The translations under genes were made by a program, and so were the position numbers. The notes under the pieces were generated by a model that saw only the letters and a list, made by a program, of their open reading frames with translations, did no database searches and had not been told where the DNA came from. A stretch of 64,000 bases of DNA from assembly GCF_030766825.1 (NCBI RefSeq), contig NZ_JASFDV010000001.1, forward strand, positions 1 to 64,000, read 5' to 3'. Shown here in pieces: positions 25,998 through 34,376 of this stretch. Numbering within the stretch: the stretch's first letter is position 1; every line of letters starts with the position of its first letter. This DNA comes from Nocardiopsis sp. CC223A (lineage in GTDB: Bacteria > Actinomycetota > Actinomycetes > Streptosporangiales > Streptosporangiaceae).

Positions 25998-26765
25998 GTG
26001 TTACTGGTGATCGGTTCTGTGCTGCTCGTGGCCGCACTGGTCCTGCTCCCGCTCACGGCCCTGGCCCTGCGCCGCTGGCGGCGCCAGCTGGGCCTGGCCA
26101 GGCTCGAACCGGCAGCCCTGGCGGCCCGCGACGGGCAGCGCGTCACCCTCACCGGGACCGCCGCCCCCGGCCCCGCCGGAGCGGTCTCCTCCGGGCTGGC
26201 CGGCGTGGAATGCGTCTGGCACGGCCACGAGGTCCTGCGTCACTACCTGCCCCTCCAGCAGGAGGGCGCGGTGCAGGAGCGCACCTGCGACTCCATCGCC
26301 GACTACGGCTCCGACGACCTGTTCGGCCTGGTCGCCGAGGGCCGCCCGCTGGACGGCGACCGGATCTTCGTCGACCCCCGCGACGCCCCCCGGCCACGGG
26401 AGGCCGAGCTGTGCCTGAAGCGCGTCGTGGGCCGTCCCCAGCCCGGTGTCGCCTCGCCCGCCGACGACCTGCTGCCCCGGGTCCGCGGGCGCATCTCCGG
26501 GGTGTTCCGCGGCGAGACCATCGAGTTCGAGTACCGCGAATGGGTCATCCGGCCCGGCGCCCGGATCCGCGTCACCGGTGAACTGCGGGCCCGGGACGGC
26601 CGCATCGTCCTGACGGCCCCGCGCGACGGCGCCCTCACCGTCGAACACGGTGTGGCCGAACGGTCCGAGCACACCTCCCCGCGCCGCCGCGAGGCGCTGC
26701 TGGTCACGATCGCCTTCGCGGTGACGGCCCTGTCCGGGGTGCTGCTGGTCCTGCTGGGACTGTGA
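25998..26765 (+). CDS. GIDE-domain (E3-ligase-like) membrane protein
   Basis: A 255-residue protein with an N-terminal helix (VLLVIGSVLLVAALVLLPLTALALRR), a GIDE domain body (GTAAPGPAGAVSSGLAGVECVWHGHEV, DPRDAPRPREAELC, GETIEFEYREWVIRPGARIRVTGEL) and a C-terminal helix (ALLVTIAFAVTALSGVLLVLLGL). Two terminal membrane helices around a central domain match mitochondrial MULAN/GIDE proteins, but no RING finger is present, so ubiquitin-ligase activity is not implied. GTG 25998 follows AAAGGGG. Confidence 0.82.
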   Translation: MLLVIGSVLLVAALVLLPLTALALRRWRRQLGLARLEPAALAARDGQRVTLTGTAAPGPAGAVSSGLAGVECVWHGHEVLRHYLPLQQEGAVQERTCDSIADYGSDDLFGLVAEGRPLDGDRIFVDPRDAPRPREAELCLKRVVGRPQPGVASPADDLLPRVRGRISGVFRGETIEFEYREWVIRPGARIRVTGELRARDGRIVLTAPRDGALTVEHGVAERSEHTSPRRREALLVTIAFAVTALSGVLLVLLGL

Positions 26766-26786
26766 GCGCCCGATAGGCTGACCGCC

Positions 26787-27149
26787 ATGCCCCCTTCCCT
26801 AGTGATCAAGGTCACGGCCGGCGCCGACGACCCCGAACGCTGCAACCAGGGTTTCACCGTCGCCGCCACCGCCGTGGCCTCCGGGGTGCCGGTCTCCCTC
26901 TGGCTCACCGGCGAGGCCGCATGGTTCGCCGTCCCCGGCCGCGCCGAGGAGTTCTCCCTCCCGCACGCCGCCCCGCTGGCCGACCTGCTGGCCGCCGTCC
27001 TAGCGGCCGGGAGCGTCACCGTGTGCACCCAGTGCGCGGCCCGGCGCGGCCTCACCGAGGGCGACCTCATGGCGGGGGTCCGCATCGCCGGGGCCGCCGC
27101 CTTCGTCGAGGAGATCACGGCCGACGGTGCCAGGCCCCTCGTCTACTGA
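26787..27149 (+). CDS. DsrE/DsrF-like small sulfur-relay family protein
   Basis: A 120-residue protein starting MPPSLVIKVTAGADDPERCNQGF with VPVSLWLTGEAAWFAVPGRA and VTVCTQCAARRGL. The paired cysteines in CTQC sit where DsrE-family members carry their persulfide cysteine. It may shuttle sulfur; the partner is unknown. A TAGGCT box (26774-26779) ends 7 nt before ATG 26787. The last ~150 bp of the gene, including the stop at 27147-27149, are repeated twice more immediately downstream. Confidence 0.88.
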   Translation: MPPSLVIKVTAGADDPERCNQGFTVAATAVASGVPVSLWLTGEAAWFAVPGRAEEFSLPHAAPLADLLAAVLAAGSVTVCTQCAARRGLTEGDLMAGVRIAGAAAFVEEITADGARPLVY

Positions 27150-27465
27150 CCCCGTCCTGGCGGCCGGGAGCGTCACCGTGTGCACCCAGTGCGCGGCCCG
27201 GCGCGGCCTCACCGAGGGCGATCTCATGGCGGGGGTCCGCATCGCCGGGGCCGCCGCCTTCGTCGAGGAGGTCACCGCCGACGGTGCCAGGCCCCTCGTT
27301 TACTGACCCCGTCCTGGCGGCCGGGAGCGTCACCGTGTGCACCCGGTGTGCGGCCCGGCGCGGCCTCACCGAGGACGACCTCATGGCGGGGGCCCGTATC
27401 GCCGGGGCCGCCGCCTTTGTCGAGGAGATCACCGCCGACGGCGCCAGGCCCCTCGTCTACCGACC
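27000..27465 (+). repeat. Three tandem 157-bp copies of the DsrE gene 3' end
   Basis: Units 27000-27156, 27157-27313 and 27314 to about 27465. Each starts at GTCCT(A/G)GCGGCC and runs past the stop codon. The first is the genuine gene end; units 2 and 3 lack a start and, as 157 is not divisible by 3, lie in shifted frames. Differences are few (for example GAGATC versus GAGGTC; TGA becomes CGA in unit 3), so the duplication is not very old. The second and third units are untranslated remnants. Confidence 0.95.
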
Positions 27466-27490
27466 CCGGTACCGGTCCCCGGACATGACG

Positions 27491-27520
27491 GTGCCCGCGC
27501 CCCCCGGGGGGCGCGGGCAC
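27491..27520. terminator. Perfect 15-bp palindrome between convergent dsrE and gpm
   Basis: GTGCCCGCGCCCCCC followed directly by its complement; likely bidirectional terminator. Confidence 0.88.
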
Positions 27521-27535
27521 GGGAAACGGTGGGTG

Positions 27536-28282
27536 CTACTTCTTGCCCTGGTTGGCGACCGCCTCGATGGCGGCCTCGGCCGCCTCCGGGTCGAGGTAGG
27601 TGCCGCCGGGGACCTTCGGCCTGAACTCGTCGTCCAGTTCGTACACCAGCGGGATGCCCGTCGGGATGTTGAGCCCGGCGATCGTGGCGTCGTCGATCCC
27701 GTCCAGGTGCTTGACCAGCGCGCGCAGCGAGTTGCCGTGCGCCGTCACCAGCACGGTCCTGCCCGCGGCCAGGTCCGGCACGATCTCGTCGTACCAGTAC
27801 GGCAGCGCCCGGTCGAGCACGTCCTTGAGGCACTCGGTGCGCGGCAGCAGCTCCGGCGGCAGGTTCGCGTAACGGGCGTCCCCGGCCTGCGAGTACGGGT
27901 CGTCGTCGGCGATCGGCGGCGGCGGGGTGTCGTACGAGCGGCGCCAGATCATGAACTGCTCGTCGCCGTACTCTTCGCGCGTCTGCGCCTTGTCCTTGCC
28001 CTGGAGGGCGCCGTAGTGGCGCTCGTTGAGCCGCCAGCTGCGCCGCACCGGCAGCCAGTGCAGGTCGGCGGTCTCCAGCGCGAGGTTCGCCGTGCGGATC
28101 GCCCGCTTGAGCAGCGAGGTGTGCAGGACGTCCGGCGCCAGGCCGGCATCCTTGAGCAGCTCGCCGCCGCGGCGCGCCTCGGCTTCGCCGACGGCCGACA
28201 GGTCCACGTCCACCCACCCGGTGAACAGGCCCTTCGCGTTCCAGACACTCTCACCGTGTCGGAGCAGTACCAGAGTTCCCAT
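27536..28282 (-). CDS. gpmA: 2,3-bisphosphoglycerate-dependent phosphoglycerate mutase
   Basis: A 248-residue glycolytic enzyme interconverting 3- and 2-phosphoglycerate. Hallmarks are [20 protein letters not shown] with phospho-acceptor H9, [16 protein letters not shown], and the second histidine in [17 protein letters not shown]. The length is typical. On the reverse strand a TAGGCT box ends 7 nt before ATG 28282, suggesting a leaderless transcript. The frame stays open upstream, but nothing there resembles a protein, so the longer reading is rejected. Confidence 0.97.
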   Translation of the reverse strand: MGTLVLLRHGESVWNAKGLFTGWVDVDLSAVGEAEARRGGELLKDAGLAPDVLHTSLLKRAIRTANLALETADLHWLPVRRSWRLNERHYGALQGKDKAQTREEYGDEQFMIWRRSYDTPPPPIADDDPYSQAGDARYANLPPELLPRTECLKDVLDRALPYWYDEIVPDLAAGRTVLVTAHGNSLRALVKHLDGIDDATIAGLNIPTGIPLVYELDDEFRPKVPGGTYLDPEAAEAAIEAVANQGKK

Positions 28283-28398
28283 GGGGCAAAGCCTAGTGCC
28301 TGAGGGTGAACGCACCCCGGCCCGGGGGAGGCCGTATCGCTTCGGACCCCCGTGCCGCTTCGGCCCGCCCGGCGTCCGCCGGCGCCTCGCCGTCGTGT

Positions 28399-28911
28399 TC
28401 AGCCCGTGTGGTCCTCGGGGGCGAGGTGGGCGAACGCGCGCAGGTTGCGCATGTCGTGGCCGCGTTCGGCGCGCCAACGCCACTCCTTGCGGATCGCGGA
28501 GGCGAACCCGCGTTCCAGCGCGCCGTTGAAGTTCTCGTCGGAGTAGGTGAGCACACAGCCCAGCAGCCGGTCCACCTCGTCGGGGGTGACGCCCGCCAGC
28601 GGCAGCCGCCCGCGGATGTACACGTCGCCGACCTCGTCGGCCGCGAACGCCATCCCGTACATGCCGGAGTTCTTGCCCATGAGCCACAGGTAGAACCCGG
28701 CGTGGTTCTCGTCCGGCCGGCGGCAGAAGAACGAGGTGAGGGTGAGGCTGTGCGGCCCGGCCTCCAACCACACCAGGGTCTTGAGCTTGGCCGTGCCCGG
28801 CAGGGTCACCAGGAACGACCCCTCCCGGGGGCGCTCCACCTCCAGCCCGGACTCGGCCACCGCGAGGGTGATCGCCTCGATCGCCGCCGTGCGCGCCGCT
28901 CGTTCTCCCAC
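28399..28911 (-). CDS. YbjN-domain protein
   Basis: A 170-residue protein of the actinobacterial YbjN family, characterised by the [20 protein letters not shown] strand region, [19 protein letters not shown] and [14 protein letters not shown]. The gene regularly lies between mshA and gpm in actinomycetes, as here. YbjN in enterobacteria affects stress and motility, but its biochemistry is unsettled; a chaperone-like fold is proposed. The ATG lies 33 bp after the mshA stop, so both genes are probably co-transcribed. Confidence 0.9.
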   Translation of the reverse strand: MGERAARTAAIEAITLAVAESGLEVERPREGSFLVTLPGTAKLKTLVWLEAGPHSLTLTSFFCRRPDENHAGFYLWLMGKNSGMYGMAFAADEVGDVYIRGRLPLAGVTPDEVDRLLGCVLTYSDENFNGALERGFASAIRKEWRWRAERGHDMRNLRAFAHLAPEDHTG

Positions 28912-28944
28912 GTCGTTCCGTTCCTCCCGTTACCGCGCCGCGCG

Positions 28945-30252
28945 TCAGCGCGCGGCGGCCAGCGACAGCCCCGCGGGCACCGTGTAGGGGGTGACGCTCG
29001 CTCGGTACACGTCGAGCAGGTCGTCCACCGTCCGGTCCCAGCCCAGGGTGGCGGCGTGCGCCGGGGCCGCCTCGGCCAGCCTGTCACGCCGGGCGGGCTC
29101 GGTGATCAACCGGTGCAGCACCGTCGCGTAATCCGCCGGGTCGTGTCCGTCCACCAGGACCCCCGACCGGTCGCCGACGGCCGTGGTCAGCCCGCCGACC
29201 CGGGCCGCCACCACCGGGGTGCCGCAGGCCTGCGACTCCACCGCGACCAGTCCGAACGACTCCGAGTGCGAGGGGACGACCGTCGCCGTGGCCGCCCGGT
29301 AGTAGTCGGCCAGGCGCTCGCGCGACTGCGGCGGCTCCATGCGGATCACGTCGGCGACACCCAGCGAGCGCGCCAGGTCGGCCAGCATCCGGGGTTCGCG
29401 CATGCCGCCGCCGGACAGCCCGCCGACCACGCCCACGACCAGGCGGGAGCGCAGTGACGGGTCGCGTTCGATCAGGTGGGCGGCGGCGCGGACGAGCACG
29501 TCCGGGGCCTTGAGGCGCTGTACCCGGCCCACGAACAGCAGCAGCTCGGTGTCCGGCGCCAGCCCGATCCGCTCCAGCGCGGTGCGGCGCGGCCCCGGGG
29601 TGAACACCTCCAGGTCCACACCCGGCGGGATCACGCTGATCTGGTGGTCACGGGCCCCGTAATGCTCCTTGAGCTGGCGGGCCTCGTCGTAGGTGTTGGC
29701 GATGAGCCGGTCGGCCTGGTGCACCAGCTGGTCCTCGCCGTGCACCCGCGCCTCCGGCTCGGGCAGGTCGCCCTCGGCCAGGGCGGCGTTCTTGACCCGC
29801 GCCATGGTGTGCATGGACTGCACCATCGGCACGTTCCAGCGGCGGGCGGCGGCCACACCGGCCTTCCCCGACAGCCAGTAGTGGCCGTGCACGAGGTCGT
29901 AGCGGCCCGGCTCGTGGTCGGCCTCGGCGCGCAGCATCCCGAAGATGAACGGGCACAGGTGCTCGGCGAGGGTGTTCTTGTCGAGGTGGCCGTAGGGTCC
30001 GGCGGCCAGGTGGCGCACGGACACCCCCGGCGCGAGTTCGACGACCGGCGGCAGGTCGGGGGAGGCCGCCCGGGTGAACACGTCGACGGCGACGCCGCGC
30101 TCGGCCAGCCGCCGGGCCACCTCGACCACGTAGACGTTGAGGCCGCCCGCGTCGCCGGTACCCGGCTGATCCAGCGGAGAGGTGTGCAGACTGACCGTCG
30201 CCACCCGGGACGGAAGCGCCGCAGATCCACCCACGGGAACGATTCCAGACAC
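28945..30252 (-). CDS. mshA: D-inositol-3-phosphate glycosyltransferase (mycothiol synthesis)
   Basis: A 435-residue GT-B (GT4) glycosyltransferase that joins UDP-GlcNAc to 1L-inositol-1-phosphate, the first step to mycothiol. Characteristic residues include [24 protein letters not shown] at the N-terminus (partly [10 protein letters not shown]), the [10 protein letters not shown] loop, and the EX7E-type nucleotide site [27 protein letters not shown] near 30252 is supported by GAGAGGA upstream. It marks the organism as an actinomycete. Confidence 0.95.
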   Translation of the reverse strand: MSGIVPVGGSAALPSRVATVSLHTSPLDQPGTGDAGGLNVYVVEVARRLAERGVAVDVFTRAASPDLPPVVELAPGVSVRHLAAGPYGHLDKNTLAEHLCPFIFGMLRAEADHEPGRYDLVHGHYWLSGKAGVAAARRWNVPMVQSMHTMARVKNAALAEGDLPEPEARVHGEDQLVHQADRLIANTYDEARQLKEHYGARDHQISVIPPGVDLEVFTPGPRRTALERIGLAPDTELLLFVGRVQRLKAPDVLVRAAAHLIERDPSLRSRLVVGVVGGLSGGGMREPRMLADLARSLGVADVIRMEPPQSRERLADYYRAATATVVPSHSESFGLVAVESQACGTPVVAARVGGLTTAVGDRSGVLVDGHDPADYATVLHRLITEPARRDRLAEAAPAHAATLGWDRTVDDLLDVYRASVTPYTVPAGLSLAAAR

Positions 30253-30359
30253 CGCCGGTCCTCTCAGGTCGTGTTCACACCTTCGTCATCAACAGCGACG
30301 AAGGTACACAGTGTTCCTGAGCGGATGGTCCGAGGGGGCGGGTGTTGACGGCCCGGATC

Positions 30360-31250
30360 CTAGGGTGTAATGGTCCAGCCCGACACCAGGAAGTCGACCG
30401 TCGCGGGCAGTGCGGGCCCCCACGGGTCGACGGCGCGGGACCCGGAGTGATCCGTGTCCGGGGTGCCGGTGGCGACCGTCATACCGCGCTCGGCCAGGGC
30501 GTCGGCCAGCGGTCCGGTGCCGTCGCCGACCAGCAGGAAGCGGGTGGCCTCGGGTTCGGCGACCTCGCCGTCGGCCGGGTTCCAGAGCACCGCCTGGGAG
30601 ACCTCGGGGGAGGCGGCCGCGGCCGGTGCCGCGTCGCCGACGCCGCCGACCGCGCGCAGGGTGCGCGGGCGCGCGTGGGCGCCCTCGACCGCGCGCACCG
30701 CGGCGCGGGTGAGGACGGTGGGCGCCCCGTCGGTGCGTTCGGGCACGGCGACCACGAACTCCACGCCGGTGCGGCACATCTCGCGGTCCAGCGCGGCCCG
30801 GGTGTCGTCGTCCACGGCGCCGCGGTGGTCGGTGTCCGACCCGTGCAGCAGGTAGAGGACGGGCAGATCGGCGCTGTCGGGTCCGACCGGTCGGCGTATC
30901 CACAGCTCCCGTTCGCCCGTGGGCGCGGTCTCGTCGGGGATCGTGGCGACCTCGGCCGGTGCGGACTGGACGCAGGCGGAGACCTGGCCGGGACGGGGGA
31001 GCGGGGCGGGCAGGCCCTCGTTCCGCGGCGGCAGCAGCGCGCTGCCCGCCAGAGCCGGGTCGGGGCCCAGGTGGGCGCCGACCCGTTCCACGAGTCCTTC
31101 GGGGGGCAGGGCGGCGAGCGCGCCGGCGGCCACGGCGACCAGGCCGGAGGAGACGAGCACGAAGGCGCGCTGGGAGAACGTGGAGAACACCGGTGGCCTC
31201 GGAGGGGCTCGGGGGTCAGGGACATCCCGTCGAAGAACCAGGGACGTCAC
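30360..31250 (-). CDS. Membrane-anchored esterase-D-like protein lacking a catalytic serine motif
   Basis: A 296-residue protein with an N-terminal anchor helix (AFVLVSSGLVAVAAGALAAL, about residues 29-48). The following part has the esterase-D/mycolyltransferase-like oxyanion segment LPVLYLLHGSD and VEFVVAVPERTDG. Where family members carry a GxSxG nucleophile elbow, this protein reads LRAVGGVGDAAPAAAA, with no serine. It therefore looks like a non-catalytic paralogue. GTG 31250 is used, though a start near residue 21 would also precede the anchor. Confidence 0.68.
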   Translation of the reverse strand: MTSLVLRRDVPDPRAPPRPPVFSTFSQRAFVLVSSGLVAVAAGALAALPPEGLVERVGAHLGPDPALAGSALLPPRNEGLPAPLPRPGQVSACVQSAPAEVATIPDETAPTGERELWIRRPVGPDSADLPVLYLLHGSDTDHRGAVDDDTRAALDREMCRTGVEFVVAVPERTDGAPTVLTRAAVRAVEGAHARPRTLRAVGGVGDAAPAAAASPEVSQAVLWNPADGEVAEPEATRFLLVGDGTGPLADALAERGMTVATGTPDTDHSGSRAVDPWGPALPATVDFLVSGWTITP

Positions 31251-31313
31251 TCATGGTAATCGCTTGAGTGTTCTCCGTGTGGAGAATCCGGGTGTCCCTC
31301 CCCTGGGACGCCT

Positions 31314-31637
31314 GTCACACCGTCAGTGCGTGCCGCAGTCGTAGGACCTCCGGGTACGGGCGCAGGTAGGTCTGCACGCGCAGCCACTCCGGTCCGTCCG
31401 CTTCCCCGTGGTGGCGCAGCAGCGCCGCCGGCGGGCTGAGCGGGGCCCGTTCCTTGCGGTGGTCCTCGATGGCCCGTCACACCGTCAGTGCGTGCCGCAG
31501 TCGTAGGTCCTCCGGGTACGGGCGCAGGTAGGTCTGCACGCGCAGCCACTCCGGTCCGTCCGCCTCCCCGTGGTGGCGCAGCAGCGCCACCGGCAGGCTG
31601 AGCGGAGCCCGTTCCTTGCGGTAGTCCTCGATCGCCG
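31314..31637 (-). repeat. Tandem 162-bp duplication of the TudS-YbgA gene 3' end
   Basis: 31314-31475 and 31476-31637 are near-identical direct repeats (a dozen or so substitutions). The right-hand unit is the genuine gene end (stop at 31477-31479, reverse strand); the left-hand unit is an extra copy downstream of the stop, including its own stop at 31315-31317. The period of 162 is a multiple of three, so the extra copy remains in the same frame after the stop. Confidence 0.95.
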
Positions 31638-32460
31638 CGAGCAGGTCGTGCCTGCGTGCGTCGTCCAGGCCGTCACTGATCATCCCGAAGGCGTGCTGGA
31701 GCGCGTTGGCGTGCCTGCCCCGGCTCGTCCGCACCGCCAGCGCCCGGGTGAACGACCGTGTGTAGTCCCGCCGCGTCTCCTCCGGGTCGGTGTTCCCGGC
31801 CCCGGAAACGATCCGACCCGTCTCCCGGTACCCCTCCGGGGAGTGCGCCATCAGCTGGAGCTTGTGCCTGGTCTGGAAGGCCACCAGGTCGCGGGGCCGC
31901 CACTGCGACTCCCACAGCGAGCGCAGCCGGGCGTGCGCGAAGACCCTCTCCACGAACGCCTCGCGCAGCGCCGCGTCCGACAGCCGGCCCTGCTCCTCCA
32001 CCGGCAGGTCGGGCAGCAGCTCGGTGAGCCGGGCGGCGAACGCCCCGCGCCCCTTGCCGTCCACCCGATGCCGGTCCCCGTCGAACACCGGCAGGGCCAG
32101 CAGCCCGCAGCTGGGCGACTTGTTCTTGAGCACGTACCCGTCCAGGGCGCGCAGCTCCTCCAGCCGGGCGTCGGCGATGCCCGCCAGCTCGTCGGTGCGG
32201 TCCGACCCGTCCCCGCTGGAGATCACCCGGTCCTGCCCGCCGCGGCGCTGGAGGTGCAGGGTGGGTCGCGGAGTGCCCAGGCCGATCTCGGCCTCCGGGC
32301 ACACCTCGGTCCACTCCACGTACCGGTCGAGCTCGTCGGTGAGGAAGCGGTACCGGGAGTGCCCGCCGTTGTACCGGACGGGGACGCCCAGCAGACAGCT
32401 CGATGCCCCGATCCTGGGCCTGACCTCGGTTTTCTCCGCACACGGAGTGAGAGTGTCCAT
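31477..32460 (-). CDS. TudS (DUF523)-YbgA (DUF1722) fusion protein, thiouracil-desulfurase-like
   Basis: A 327-residue two-domain protein. The DUF523 half carries the three cluster cysteines: C22 in ASSCLLGVPVRYNG, C54 in VCPEAEIGLGTPRP and C118 in NKSPSCGL, which bind the [4Fe-4S] cluster used by TudS to remove sulfur from 2-thiouracil. The C-terminal DUF1722 (YbgA) half contains FQTRHKLQLMAHSPEGYRETGR. In Escherichia coli ybgA is next to phrB; here the gene is divergent from the photolyase gene, 97 bp away, so both may share light- or stress-controlled promoters. Confidence 0.92.
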   Translation of the reverse strand: MDTLTPCAEKTEVRPRIGASSCLLGVPVRYNGGHSRYRFLTDELDRYVEWTEVCPEAEIGLGTPRPTLHLQRRGGQDRVISSGDGSDRTDELAGIADARLEELRALDGYVLKNKSPSCGLLALPVFDGDRHRVDGKGRGAFAARLTELLPDLPVEEQGRLSDAALREAFVERVFAHARLRSLWESQWRPRDLVAFQTRHKLQLMAHSPEGYRETGRIVSGAGNTDPEETRRDYTRSFTRALAVRTSRGRHANALQHAFGMISDGLDDARRHDLLAAIEDYRKERAPLSLPVALLRHHGEADGPEWLRVQTYLRPYPEDLRLRHALTV

Positions 32461-32557
32461 GTTCTTCCCCTACCCGTTCCCGCGGCCGCCCGCCGGCGGC
32501 CGAGACCATTGCTCTCACAGTGTCATTCGTTCACCGAGAGTGAGAGGATCGGGTGTC

Positions 32558-33856
32558 ATGGAACACACCGTCGTCCTGTTCACCCAGGACCTGCGCCTGC
32601 ACGACCACCCCGCCGTGTCCGCCGCGCTCCGCGACGGCGACACCGTGCTCCCGGTGTTCGTGCTGGACCCCGCCCTCCTGGCCCGCTCGGCCCGCAACCG
32701 GGTCCGCGCCCTGCCGGGAATCCTCCGCGAGCTGCGCGGGGACCTGCGCGCCCGCGGCGGCGACCTGGTCGTACGGCGCGGCGACACCGCGACCCGGGTC
32801 GCGGCCCTGGCCGCGGAGACGGGGGCCCGCACCGTCCACCTCACCGAGGGGGTCACCCGGGCCGCCGCCCGGCGGGAGGCGCGGCTGCGCGACGCCGGGC
32901 TGCGCGTGGTGTCCCACCCCGGCCTCACCGTGGTGCCGCCCGGTGACGTCACCCCGGCCGGGGGCGACCACTACAAGGTGTTCACGCCCTACCTGCGCGC
33001 CTGGGAGGCGCATCCCCGGCGGGCCGTCCTCCCGGCCCCGCAGGCCGTGCCAATCCCCGGGGGCGTGGACCCCGGGGAGATCCCCGACCACCTGGACGAG
33101 GGCCGCGGGGAGCCCGCCGATCGGCCGATCGCCCTGGGGGAGAAGGCCGCCCGCCGCCGGCTGCGCTCCTGGCTCGACGGCGGCCTGGCCCACTACGGGG
33201 ACCGGCACGACGACCTGCCCGCCGGAGCGACCTCGCACCTGTCCGCCGACCTGCGCCTGGGCTGCCTCTCCCCGTTGGAGGCGGCATCGTCGGCCCGGGA
33301 CGAGCCGGGCGGCGCCGCGTTCGTCCGCCAGCTCGCCTGGCGCGACTTCCACCACCAGGTCACCGCGGCCTTCCCCGACATCGCCGTACGCGACTACCGG
33401 CCCCGGGACACCCGCTGGCGCGACGACCCCGCGGCGCTGAAGGCGTGGAAGGAGGGCCGAACCGGGGTGCCCATCGTGGACGCGGGCATGCGCCAACTGC
33501 TGAGCGAAGGGTTCATGCACAACCGCACCCGCATGATCACCGCCGCGTTCCTCACCCGTACCCTCGGGATCCACTGGCGGGAGGGGGCCGAGCACTTCGC
33601 CGACCACCTGCTGGACGGGGACGTCGCGAACAACCACGGCAACTGGCAGTGGGTCGCCGGAACCGGGAACGACACCCGCCCGAACCGGTCGTTCAACCCG
33701 CTGCGCCAGGCGCGCAGGTTCGATCCCGAGGGCGTGTACGTGCGCCGGTACGTCCCCGAGCTGGCCGGCCTGCCCGGCCGCGCCGCGCACACCCCGTGGG
33801 ACTCGCCGTCCGCGGACGGCGACTACCCGCCGCCCATCGCCTCCCCCGGATCCTGA
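32558..33856 (+). CDS. phr: Deoxyribodipyrimidine photolyase (class I CPD type)
   Basis: A 432-residue flavoprotein. It has the N-terminal antenna-binding Rossmann domain (VVLFTQDLRLHDHPAVSAAL) and the FAD domain with LGCLSP, RQLAWRDFHHQ, TGVPIVDAGMRQL, GFMHNRTRMI, DVANNHGNWQW and NPLRQARRFDPEG. These support a light-driven cyclobutane pyrimidine dimer repair enzyme. ATG 32558 follows GAGAGGATCGGGTGTC. The gene is divergent from the TudS-YbgA gene. Confidence 0.95.
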   Translation: MEHTVVLFTQDLRLHDHPAVSAALRDGDTVLPVFVLDPALLARSARNRVRALPGILRELRGDLRARGGDLVVRRGDTATRVAALAAETGARTVHLTEGVTRAAARREARLRDAGLRVVSHPGLTVVPPGDVTPAGGDHYKVFTPYLRAWEAHPRRAVLPAPQAVPIPGGVDPGEIPDHLDEGRGEPADRPIALGEKAARRRLRSWLDGGLAHYGDRHDDLPAGATSHLSADLRLGCLSPLEAASSARDEPGGAAFVRQLAWRDFHHQVTAAFPDIAVRDYRPRDTRWRDDPAALKAWKEGRTGVPIVDAGMRQLLSEGFMHNRTRMITAAFLTRTLGIHWREGAEHFADHLLDGDVANNHGNWQWVAGTGNDTRPNRSFNPLRQARRFDPEGVYVRRYVPELAGLPGRAAHTPWDSPSADGDYPPPIASPGS

Positions 33857-33871
33857 GCCCGGGGCCGGGGC

Positions 33872-34294
33872 TCACTGGACACAGAACTCGTTGCCCTCGA
33901 CGTCCAGCATCACCAGGTGGTGCGTCCCCGGTTCCCGGACCGTGCGCACCGCCGTGGCGCCCAGGCCCACCAGTCGCTCGGCCTCGGCGTCGCGCCGTTC
34001 GGGGCCCGCGTTGATGTCGACGTGCCAGCGGTTCTTGACGGTCTTGGGCTCGGGGACCTGCTGGAACAGCAGGCGGCGGCCGCTGGCCGGGTCGCGCACG
34101 GCGGCCGCGGTGATCCACGCCCGCCGACCGTTCACCAGGGTGGTGTGCTCCTCCGGTTCGATGACCCCGTCGGCGGCCAGCCGCTCGATGAGGTCCTGGT
34201 GGTCCTCCACCTCGTACCCCAGCGCCGCCGACCAGAAGGCGGCCATCCGGTGCGGCTCGGCGCAGTCCACGGTGAGCTGCCAGTCGTGTGCCAT
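33872..34294 (-). CDS. VOC-family (glyoxalase/bleomycin-resistance-like) protein
   Basis: A 140-residue protein of one vicinal-oxygen-chelate domain: MAHDWQLTVDCAEPHRMAAFWSAALGYEVED at the N-terminus, RRLLFQQVPEPKTVKNRWHVDI in the middle and HLVMLDVEGNEFCVQ at the end. The glutamate in EGNEFCV fits a metal ligand. No substrate can be assigned. It is convergent with the photolyase gene 15 bp away. Confidence 0.88.
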   Translation of the reverse strand: MAHDWQLTVDCAEPHRMAAFWSAALGYEVEDHQDLIERLAADGVIEPEEHTTLVNGRRAWITAAAVRDPASGRRLLFQQVPEPKTVKNRWHVDINAGPERRDAEAERLVGLGATAVRTVREPGTHHLVMLDVEGNEFCVQ

Positions 34295-34376
34295 GTTCGC
34301 TTCCCTTCGGTGCGGATACCCGCACCCTTCCTACCGTTCGCCTGCGACGGTCGGGGCGGCTCCGCGCGGGACGCGC

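Noticed and set aside
27536..28771. gpmA extended to a 411-residue fusion
   Set aside because: The extra N-terminal part is antisense or out-of-frame to the YbjN gene and has no similarity; ATG 28282 starts the conserved domain.
27000..31637. The tandem repeats as CRISPR-like or satellite arrays
   Set aside because: Units are 157-162 bp, directly adjacent without spacers, and clearly derived from gene ends.
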